A stretch of 29,110 bases of DNA, taken from the NCBI GenBank assembly GCA_049671305.1, contig JBATUR010000082.1:1-29110 (forward strand). The letters are read 5' to 3'. Below the pieces are notes generated by a model that made no database searches, was not told where the DNA came from, and saw only the letters and a list, made by a program, of their open reading frames with translations. The translations under genes were made by a program, and so were the position numbers. Numbering within the stretch: position 1 is the stretch's first letter; the number at the start of each line of letters is the position of its first letter. Of the stretch, positions 23,150-29,110 are shown piece by piece. The stretch comes from CADCTM01 sp049671305 (lineage in GTDB: Bacteria > Cyanobacteriota > Cyanobacteriia > Cyanobacteriales > Coleofasciculaceae).

Positions 23150-24355
23150 ATGAGTATCACCGAAACTTCACCAAAAGTATTATGGCTGCAAGTATGGGGA
23201 CTCGCCGCTGTCCAAGGTGCGATCGCTTTAACTTGGGTAATCTACAATCTTTATTTAGTTAAACTCCTAACCAGCTTTGGCTTTCCCAAAGAATTAGCCA
23301 CAGTAATACTAATTATCGAGAATATCCTAGCCGCAGTCATGGAACCCTTGATGGGTGGGCTTTCTGATCAAGCGCAACGTTGGATAGGTACCCGTTTTCC
23401 CTTCATTTCTGTGGGCGTGATATTAGCTTCGGCTTTATTTATTGCCATTCCAGCTTTTATCGCCTTTAGCAATCCAACAGACTCAATTCGTTGGGTTTTG
23501 CCCGTGTTATTGGTAGCCTGGGCGTTAGCAATGACGGTTTTTCGTAGTCCCGCGATGTCATTATTAGGGCGGTATGCTTTTGGGACAAATTTACCGCAAG
23601 CTGCCAGTATTTTAACTTTAGTCGGCGGGTTGGCTGGGGCAATGGGACCGTTTGCTAATCAATTTATTCTCAGTTTAGGACCAATTGTTACCTTTTCGAT
23701 TGGCTCATTCACTATGTTAGCGGCGGCGGCGGCGTTAAGGTTAGTAAACCCGCAAACTAACGAGGCGGCGGATAATAACCAAGCATCGAGTAGTTGGCGA
23801 CAAATTTCTTTTGCCAAGTTGGGGTTAGTTTTTGGTGCTGGAGTGGGTGTGGCGCTGGGTTTTCGCTTGATGATGCAAATATTTCCCAAAATTTTGGATA
23901 GTCAAGTGCCTGGTGCAAATAAAGGGTTGATTTTGGGAGGAATATTTATTGCCTTGGCGCTAACTGCAATTCCAGCAGGAAAGCTGGCTTCTCGTTTGGG
24001 AAATCGTCAGGCAATGAGTTATGGTTTGGTGGTGATGGCAGGGTTTATGGCACTGATGGTGTTGACGCGCAGTGGCATAATGGCATCGGTAGTAGCGATC
24101 GCATTAGGTGCAACTTTCAGCTTAGTTTCTAATGGTACGATTCCTTTTGCCCTCTCGATGGTACCAACCGATAAGGCAGGTTTGGGAACTGGAATTTATT
24201 TTAGTGGTGGCGCGGTTGCTTCGAGTTTGTTTGGTGCGGTATTTAGTCAGCCAGGTAGTGTCACGCCAATTGTCGGGGCGCTGGTAGGGGCGGCGGCGTT
24301 TTTGGCTGCAGGTGTTTTTGTGGCGACTAGCGGTAAGTTAGAGGGAGTGGATTAA
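23150..24355 (+). CDS. major facilitator superfamily transporter
   Basis: The 401-residue integral membrane protein has about twelve hydrophobic segments. Recognisable MFS features are an A-like loop (GGLSDQAQRWIGTRFPFISVG) after the second helix and the equivalent AGKLASRLGNRQAMSYG in the second half. VFRSPAMSLLGRYAF and GTIPFALSMVPTDKAGLGTGIYF are also typical, and resemble the SLC45/sugar-cation type carriers. The substrate cannot be read from the sequence. A perfect extended -10 promoter lies 31 bp upstream of the ATG. The gene has a GC-richer second half with many GGC/GCG codons. A palindromic repeat cluster starts ten bases after its stop. Confidence 0.85.
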   Translation: MSITETSPKVLWLQVWGLAAVQGAIALTWVIYNLYLVKLLTSFGFPKELATVILIIENILAAVMEPLMGGLSDQAQRWIGTRFPFISVGVILASALFIAIPAFIAFSNPTDSIRWVLPVLLVAWALAMTVFRSPAMSLLGRYAFGTNLPQAASILTLVGGLAGAMGPFANQFILSLGPIVTFSIGSFTMLAAAAALRLVNPQTNEAADNNQASSSWRQISFAKLGLVFGAGVGVALGFRLMMQIFPKILDSQVPGANKGLILGGIFIALALTAIPAGKLASRLGNRQAMSYGLVVMAGFMALMVLTRSGIMASVVAIALGATFSLVSNGTIPFALSMVPTDKAGLGTGIYFSGGAVASSLFGAVFSQPGSVTPIVGALVGAAAFLAAGVFVATSGKLEGVD

Positions 24356-24364
24356 AGTTTTTTA

Positions 24365-24465
24365 TACCCGACGGCTACAGGAATAAAGCCCGCCTGCGCG
24401 GACTGGAATTCAGCCTGCGAAGGCAGGCTTCGTTTTTGTAGCCCCACCCTTGAGGGTGCGGGATA
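24365..24465. repeat. multi-hairpin REP-like element upstream of the pentapeptide gene
   Basis: Three stem-loops lie in about 100 bp: AGCCCGC-CTGC-GCGGACT (24387-24404, one mismatch), AGCCTGC-GAAG-GCAGGCT (24412-24429, perfect) and CACCCT-TG-AGGGTG with flanking CCC/GGG (24442-24462). The outer pair GGCTACA (24373-24379) and TGTAGCC (24437-24443) can close the first two stems, giving a branched structure. A shorter relative occurs at 26085-26140. Confidence 0.8.
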
Positions 24466-24540
24466 CTTCATCTTTTTTCGGTTGAAAAATCTTGCTTTCA
24501 AGGGATTACTAAAAGAAGTAAACCTTACCGAGATATTAAT

Positions 24541-26055
24541 ATGGCTGAGGCAGAAAATAATTTAGCATCTCTAGCTTCCAAAATTGCACAGCTTGAGGAG
24601 CGACAAAATATTACAGCAAAGTATGCAGTAGCGGTTAAACGCCAGTTAGAGGAGTTGAGTACCCAATTCAACAATCTGCAACAGCGCCTCGAAAAGCCAC
24701 CAGCTTTAAGTAATAGTTTAAATGATCTCGAAATTACTAACTTAGTTGAAGCTGAGGTTCAACAAGAGGAAGGCGTTGCAGTTTTCAGTGAGCAAGGTTT
24801 CAAGATAGCGAGAATGACTCAGCTTCTTGGCATATATGGAGATTTGTTGATTCTAGAGGCTTATTTAGCAGCAGAAAATTCTCCGGGAATGCCTATGAGT
24901 ACTGAGGAATTTATGAAGCGACAGAGTGAGGGAGAAATAGATTTTACTGCGGTTAACTTAGCGGGAGCAGATTTGACGGGAAACCAGATTAGTAATCAAA
25001 TCAACCTGAGCAAAGCTAATTTAACAGGAGCAAAGTTAAGTGGTAGCTGGGAGCATAGAAACTTAAGCGGGGCAAATTTAGCTGAGGCAAATCTGAAAGA
25101 GGCAAATTTATCTAATGCAAACCTGAGTCGGGCAAATTTACAAGGCGCTAACTTGAAGGAGACAAATTTATATAATGCCAATCTGAGTGCAGCAAACCTA
25201 GACAATGCAAATCTTTATCAGGCAACTCTGGAGTCAGCAAATTTAAAAAAGGCAACGCTAAAAAAGGCAAATCTTAGTAATGTAGAGTTGATTGATGCAA
25301 ATCTGGAAGGCGCAAACCTTCAGGAGGCTAACCTAAGCCAAGCCTTTTATAGCGAAGCGACTATCTTTCCTACAGATTTTGATGCGGCTGAAGCTGGTGC
25401 TTATTTGATTGCTCCAGGCGCATCGTTGCAAAATGCTAACTTGTCAGGTGCTAATCTTAATACCGCTAACCTAACTGAGGCGAACTTACAAGGAGCAAAA
25501 CTCAACTCAACAGCCTTATGTCAGGCAGATTTATCGGAAGCGAATTTGAAAAGAGCTAACCTAACTAAGGCTAATTTGCCTTCAGCAAAACTAACTCAAG
25601 CGAATCTAAGTGAAGCTAACTTAAGCGAGACTAACTTGAGGTATGCCAACCTAACTGCGGCAAACCTTAGTAATGCGAATCTATTGCAGGCTAACTTAGA
25701 AGGCGCTAACCTAACTGCGGCAGACTTGAGCAAAGCAAATCTGACAAACGCAATAATGAATGGTGACACCAACTTAACAGGAGCTAATCTAACGGGTGCT
25801 AACTTAGTTGGGGTGACTCTAGTTAATGTCAACATAAGTGGAGCAAACTTGAGTGAAGCCAATTTCTGTGGGGCAAATTTGAGTGCGGCAAACCTGAGTG
25901 CGGCAAACCTGACTTCAGCAGACTTGCGGGGAGCCGATTTGACTAGTGCAAACTTAGAAAAAGCAAACCTAAAAGACGCCAACCTGGGTGGGACAATCTT
26001 GAATAAAGCAAAGCTTATGGGCGCAATCATGCCGGATGGTACAAAACATGATTAA
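24541..26055 (+). CDS. pentapeptide-repeat protein with N-terminal coiled coil
   Basis: The 504-residue protein starts with a predicted coiled coil (about 8-55, ASLASKIAQLEERQNI and QLEELSTQFNNLQQRLEK). A non-repeat region of about 75 residues follows, then two long blocks of pentapeptide repeats A(N/D)LxX, for example GANLAEANLKEANLSNANL and EANLSETNLRYANLTAANL. The blocks (about 137-280 and 300-500) are split by a linker (TIFPTDFDAAEAGAYLIAP) typical of cyanobacterial members. Pentapeptide repeats fold into a right-handed quadrilateral beta-helix. The function is unknown; such proteins are abundant in cyanobacteria, and the coiled coil suggests oligomerisation. There is no signal peptide. 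Long opposite-strand frames are composition artefacts. Confidence 0.93.
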   Translation: MAEAENNLASLASKIAQLEERQNITAKYAVAVKRQLEELSTQFNNLQQRLEKPPALSNSLNDLEITNLVEAEVQQEEGVAVFSEQGFKIARMTQLLGIYGDLLILEAYLAAENSPGMPMSTEEFMKRQSEGEIDFTAVNLAGADLTGNQISNQINLSKANLTGAKLSGSWEHRNLSGANLAEANLKEANLSNANLSRANLQGANLKETNLYNANLSAANLDNANLYQATLESANLKKATLKKANLSNVELIDANLEGANLQEANLSQAFYSEATIFPTDFDAAEAGAYLIAPGASLQNANLSGANLNTANLTEANLQGAKLNSTALCQADLSEANLKRANLTKANLPSAKLTQANLSEANLSETNLRYANLTAANLSNANLLQANLEGANLTAADLSKANLTNAIMNGDTNLTGANLTGANLVGVTLVNVNISGANLSEANFCGANLSAANLSAANLTSADLRGADLTSANLEKANLKDANLGGTILNKAKLMGAIMPDGTKHD

Positions 26056-26084
26056 ACTTTGCCAATAATTCTGCTTTCTGAATA

Positions 26085-26140
26085 TTAGTCCGTGCAGACG
26101 GACTTAGTTCATGTAGCCGCACCCTTCAGGGTGTCGGCTT
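26085..26140. repeat. second palindromic element, related to 24365-24465
   Basis: AGTCCGT-GCAG-ACGGACT (26087-26104, perfect) is followed by AGCCGCACCCT-TC-AGGGTGTCGGCT (26115-26139, one bulge). The order of elements and the TGTAGCC...CACCCT core match the repeat at 24365-24465. Lying between convergent genes, it may serve as a bidirectional terminator. Confidence 0.75.
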
Positions 26141-26151
26141 CTACTTTCCCC

Positions 26152-27513
26152 CTAACCACAAAGCCGCTGCAAAGTAGTTGTAAAGTCAGGATAGGAAATC
26201 GCCGCCGCCTCAGCACCATGAATCGTCGTCGTACCAGTCGCATTAAGCGCCGCAACCGCCAGACTCATGGCAATTCGATGATCAGTAAAACTATCAACAT
26301 CTGTACCAACTAAAGGTGTGCCGCCGCTGATTTCCAAGCCATCGGCTAATTCCGTCACCCGCGCCCCCATTAAGTTTAGTTGAGATGCCATCACCGCAAT
26401 GCGATCGCTTTCTTTAACCCGCAATTCCGCCGCATCCCGAATTACCGTCTTTCCTTGGGCAAAAACCGCCGCCACTGCCAAAATCGGAATCTCATCAATC
26501 AAACGCGGAATCAAATCACCCCCAACTTCACAGCCCTTTAGCTGCCCATAACGTACCCGTAAATCTGCCACAGGTTCCCCGGCAACGGTTCGCTGATTTT
26601 CTTGGCTTATATCCGCTCCCATCATCTCCAGGGCTTCTAAAACACCTGTACGAGTCGGGTTAACGCCGACATTTTCAATCAATAATTCTGAACCCGGCAC
26701 AATTGCCCCCGCCACTAACCAAAAAGCCGCAGAACTAATATCACCAGGCACAATCACCTTTTGCCCTTGCAACTGAGCTTGCCCAATTACCGTAACGCTA
26801 TTAGTTTCCGGATTAATGTTAAGTTTTGCGCCAAAAGCTTGCAACATTCGTTCACTGTGGTCACGAGAAAGGGCTGGTTCTGTAACCGTAGTTTCTCCAT
26901 CTACCATCAAGCCTGCCAACAAAATACAAGATTTAACTTGAGCTGAGGCAATGGGCGAATAGTAGTGAATGGGTTGGAGTTGTTGCCCTTGAATAGCCAG
27001 AGGCGCGAGTGAATTTCCCTGACGCCCCCAGATATGAGCGCCCATTTCTTGCAGAGGTTTAACTACACGAGACATGGGACGCGATCGCAATGAACTATCC
27101 CCTGTAACCGTATAAAATAGTCCAGGATGAGAAGCGAGAATGCCCAACATCAAGCGTAAAGTTGTGCCAGAATTGCCAGCATTTAAAACATCCTGGGGTT
27201 CCTGTAACTGCCCTAAACCGATGCCCTTTACCGTTACCAATTCTGTATTAAGTTCCGAAATCTCAGCCCCCATTGCCCGAAAACAGCTAGCGGTACTACG
27301 AGGATCTTCGCCCAAAAGTAAGCCCTGAATTTGGGTTTCTCCTTGGGCTAATGCCCCCAGCATCAGGGCACGGTGAGAGATGGATTTATCCCCCGGTACT
27401 TGGAGATTTCCTTGTAGAGATAGCCCTGAGCTTGGGTTTTGAATGAGCAAACGATGCTGATCTTCAGTAACTTCGAGAGTGACAACGGCAGGAGGCATTT
27501 TGATAAGAAACAT
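26152..27513 (-). CDS. aroA: 3-phosphoshikimate 1-carboxyvinyltransferase (EPSP synthase)
   Basis: This 453-residue enzyme of the shikimate pathway joins shikimate-3-phosphate and PEP to give EPSP. Visible motifs are VPGDKSISHRAL (39-50), NAGNSGTTLRL (111-121), SLRSRPMSRV (141-150), SAQVKS (190-195), SRDHSERM (216-223), NPTRTG (285-290), LIDEIPILA (338-346) with the catalytic Asp/Glu, and ELRVKESDR. The RDHSE, GDKS, SAQVK and NPTR set resembles the class II type EPSP synthases. A Gly follows N-S in NAGNSG, at the position important for PEP binding. The length is normal. Start choices are M1 or M6, neither with a good ribosome binding site. It lies 38 bp after the upstream 445-residue gene and may be co-transcribed with it. 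Confidence 0.98.
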   Translation of the reverse strand: MFLIKMPPAVVTLEVTEDQHRLLIQNPSSGLSLQGNLQVPGDKSISHRALMLGALAQGETQIQGLLLGEDPRSTASCFRAMGAEISELNTELVTVKGIGLGQLQEPQDVLNAGNSGTTLRLMLGILASHPGLFYTVTGDSSLRSRPMSRVVKPLQEMGAHIWGRQGNSLAPLAIQGQQLQPIHYYSPIASAQVKSCILLAGLMVDGETTVTEPALSRDHSERMLQAFGAKLNINPETNSVTVIGQAQLQGQKVIVPGDISSAAFWLVAGAIVPGSELLIENVGVNPTRTGVLEALEMMGADISQENQRTVAGEPVADLRVRYGQLKGCEVGGDLIPRLIDEIPILAVAAVFAQGKTVIRDAAELRVKESDRIAVMASQLNLMGARVTELADGLEISGGTPLVGTDVDSFTDHRIAMSLAVAALNATGTTTIHGAEAAAISYPDFTTTLQRLCG

Positions 27514-27551
27514 GAGATGGCAAGAAAATCTTAACTCAAGCTAGTCCCAGT

Positions 27552-28889
27552 TTATTTGAAACCTTTTGCTGTATTTGCTTTCTTTTTACCTTTTGACTTG
27601 GATTTATTAACTTCTCCCAAGGCTTCTTGAAATAAGTTATGCAAGTGTACTGGCACACTAGCTATTTCTGGTAATTCGGGTTCTAATGGTTTGTTATGCT
27701 CTTTGAGCAAAGCATCTAAGTCACTTTCTAGCTTAAACTCCGGACGATCTAAGAAAGTTTGTAAGACTTTTTCCAATTGGGTTGGATAAGCTGCGGCTAA
27801 TTTGTGCCAAATGAAAGTATTAATTGTTGGGGCTTCTAGATATTTTCTGACCAGTTTATTGGTATCTTTATTACTCGGCTCAACTTCTAATTCCAGTATT
27901 GTTTTGAACTGAGTATATGTTGGTAAAAATAGCTGTCCCCAACGCGGATGAGTGAAGACAGTTACTTGTTCAGCTTTCTTAAGTTCAGCCGGCAATTCAA
28001 CTTTGGGCATCACCATTTTTGTCTTGCCCTGACTACTTTCAAAAAGCTGAGAAACCGCATCCGCATCCGCACCAGCTTCTGCTGCTGCAGCTTTCATTTC
28101 TTCTTGCGTGACTCCTGCTTCTTCTGCTATGTCAGAAAGAGATTTTGATTGATCAATTCCCATTGCAGTGAGATTACGTTTAGTAATCAGCTCTTGCAAT
28201 TCGTTGATTTTCTTGTTGAGCTGATATCCAGGTAAAGTTACTTCATCACTGCCAAAAAATTCCAGAAATTCTTTGTGATATTCAGCTACTGATTCCCATG
28301 CCTGTTCTAGCAATTCTGGGGCATCGCTATAAAGAGCATCTTTATGATGTTCCTTAAAATTACCAATTGCCACAGCTAATTTGGGCTTACCCAACCGCCC
28401 CATTGTTATGTAGGGACCAGAAAATGTCCAATATGTGTCAGTTACAGGAGCAATTCGGGTTTGTAAAATGTCTCCTTGCTGAAATCGCATCATTTCTGCT
28501 AGAATTTGCGGCTCGTTTGGCTTGACAATATAATGTTTATCGGTAAGCCAATTGAGCAATTTAAAGCCATCAGGAAGCACGCTGGTAACGGCAAACAAGC
28601 CAAGGAAGCTGTTTCGCCAGCTACTAATTAAGGTGCGATCACTAGACGAGATTTCTGAATGGGCGTCTATGAATATCTCTAGAGGTGTTTTATCTCCAAC
28701 TTTCCCTTCAGTGAGAAAAGAATCTACCAGCAATTTCTGTTCGTAATTTACATCCTGCCGAGTATTGTGAGGACGTGAATTACTTACCGCGTACAATTCT
28801 AATGATTCTGCCAAGTCTCCTTCTGCATCCAAAACGAATTGTGTTATGGCTTGTTGTAACTGGCGCGATCGCTCTAATATTGTATCCAC
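27552..28889 (-). CDS. conserved-type hypothetical protein, function unknown
   Basis: I do not recognise this 445-residue protein. It looks soluble, with no signal peptide or membrane segment. Features seen: an N-terminal helical part (MDTILERSRQLQQAITQFV), a central globular region with TYWTFSGPYITMGRLGKPK and AVAIGNFKEHHKDALYSD, an alanine/glutamate-rich helix stretch (SLSDIAEEAGVTQEEMKAAA, about 255-275), a VTVFTHPRWGQLFLPTYTQF segment, and a lysine-rich tail (KSKSKGKKKANTAK). It is the first gene after the rRNA terminator on this strand and lies 38 bp upstream of aroA. The clean composition and uninterrupted length support a real gene. Function cannot be inferred from motifs. Confidence 0.8.
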   Translation of the reverse strand: MDTILERSRQLQQAITQFVLDAEGDLAESLELYAVSNSRPHNTRQDVNYEQKLLVDSFLTEGKVGDKTPLEIFIDAHSEISSSDRTLISSWRNSFLGLFAVTSVLPDGFKLLNWLTDKHYIVKPNEPQILAEMMRFQQGDILQTRIAPVTDTYWTFSGPYITMGRLGKPKLAVAIGNFKEHHKDALYSDAPELLEQAWESVAEYHKEFLEFFGSDEVTLPGYQLNKKINELQELITKRNLTAMGIDQSKSLSDIAEEAGVTQEEMKAAAAEAGADADAVSQLFESSQGKTKMVMPKVELPAELKKAEQVTVFTHPRWGQLFLPTYTQFKTILELEVEPSNKDTNKLVRKYLEAPTINTFIWHKLAAAYPTQLEKVLQTFLDRPEFKLESDLDALLKEHNKPLEPELPEIASVPVHLHNLFQEALGEVNKSKSKGKKKANTAKGFK

Positions 28890-28943
28890 AGCAGAATCTC
28901 TAAACTCAACAACATTAGCTTATCGATTTTCCATACCAAAAAC

Positions 28944-28978
28944 AAAAAAGCCTTTTTCATGAAGAAAAAGGCTTTTTT
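28944..28978 (-). terminator. strong intrinsic terminator of the rRNA operon
   Basis: Minus-strand AAAAAGCCTTTTTC and GAAAAAGGCTTTTTT arms pair around a 5-nt loop, ending in a T6 run in either direction. It lies about 10 bp past the 3' end of the 5S rRNA and 55 bp before the next minus-strand gene, so it separates the rRNA operon from that gene. Confidence 0.9.
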
Positions 28979-28988
28979 GAATTATAGA

Positions 28989-29108
28989 CCTGGCATTGAG
29001 CTATTTTCCCGTGGGGCAACCCCCAAAGTATCTTCGCCGCAGCAACGTTTCACAAAGCCGAGTTCGGGATGGAGTCGGAGTGGAGCCATCGCGCCAATAA
29101 CACCAGGA
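28989..29108 (-). rRNA. rrf: 5S ribosomal RNA
   Basis: Read on the minus strand, the sequence starts TCCTGGTGTTATTGGCGCGA and ends GCTCAATGCCAGG, with terminal TCCTGGTGT/GCCAGG complementarity. It contains the conserved CCATCCCGAACTCGG and a GTGAAACG segment followed by the cyanobacterial GGGTTGCCCC arm. The length is about 120 nt, so the gene is complete. The 23S and 16S genes would lie to the right, beyond the window, since 5S comes last in the operon. Confidence 0.97.
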
Positions 29109-29110
29109 AG

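Noticed and set aside
24365..24465. tRNA or attachment site in the hairpin cluster
   Set aside because: No cloverleaf with anticodon and TTC arm can be formed; the stems fit a REP-like repeat, and no integrase is present.
25596..26030. 144-codon minus-strand frame opposite the pentapeptide gene
   Set aside because: It is the reverse reading of A(N/D)L repeats, giving a monotonous F/A/S/K/L protein. The same artefact occurs at 24996-25205. The plus-strand pentapeptide protein explains the sequence.

Overview
The window is chromosomal DNA from a cyanobacterium, most likely a filamentous, Nostoc-like (Nostocales) strain. The supporting genes are ycf3 (photosystem I assembly), a CpcS/CpeS-type phycobiliprotein lyase, and an NblB-like HEAT-repeat protein. 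The octamer GCGATCGC (HIP1, a cyanobacterial hallmark) occurs about twenty times in 29 kb, where chance predicts less than one. Intergenic regions carry hairpin-rich repeats of the kind scattered through Nostocales genomes. The species cannot be named from this sequence alone.

Layout. 1-157: the end of a gene entering from the left, with a Pro/Thr-rich octapeptide tandem repeat. 235-1771: a membrane-anchored M41-like zinc protease without an ATPase domain, then a higB-higA toxin-antitoxin pair with its own promoter and a likely operator. 1787-4097: a GGDEF protein and a CopZ-like metal-binding protein on the minus strand, plus one doubtful small ORF. 4098-8802: alaS, a short RNA candidate resembling the Yfr2/Cyano-1 family, and a GAF-GAF-GGDEF diguanylate cyclase. 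8825-11164: a phosphoribosyltransferase divergent from a MelB-type transporter that carries an internal 62-residue tandem duplication. 11165-15491: a hairpin-rich intergenic region, a GT4 glycosyltransferase and an amylo-alpha-1,6-glucosidase-like protein. 15599-17582: a TPMT-like methyltransferase, then the NblB-like HEAT protein and the bilin lyase. 17734-20671: a GatY/KbaY-type aldolase, ycf3, gatC and a glutathionyl-hydroquinone reductase. 20792-22054 (minus): an RTX-type calcium-binding repeat protein. 22055-23149: about 1.1 kb of AT-rich DNA without a gene, holding an orphan terminator-like hairpin. 23150-26055: an MFS transporter and a pentapeptide-repeat protein bracketed by related palindromic repeats. 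26152-29108 (minus): aroA, an unrecognised conserved-type protein, a strong terminator, and a complete 5S rRNA ending an rRNA operon that continues beyond the right edge.

How the genes work together. Most are housekeeping or photosynthesis genes in short transcription units. The coherent pairs are higB-higA; the HEAT protein with the bilin lyase (phycobilisome assembly or turnover); the GT4 enzyme with the debranching-like hydrolase (glucan or oligosaccharide metabolism); and aroA with the upstream 445-residue protein. Two GGDEF proteins suggest local c-di-GMP signalling capacity.

I see no clear new multi-gene defence, secretion or biosynthetic system. The best leads for novelty are the Yfr2-like RNA after alaS, the duplicated segment in the MelB-type transporter, the promoter/palindrome/terminator cluster at 11261-11368, the orphan minus-strand terminator at 22442-22486, and the palindromic repeats that bracket the pentapeptide gene.
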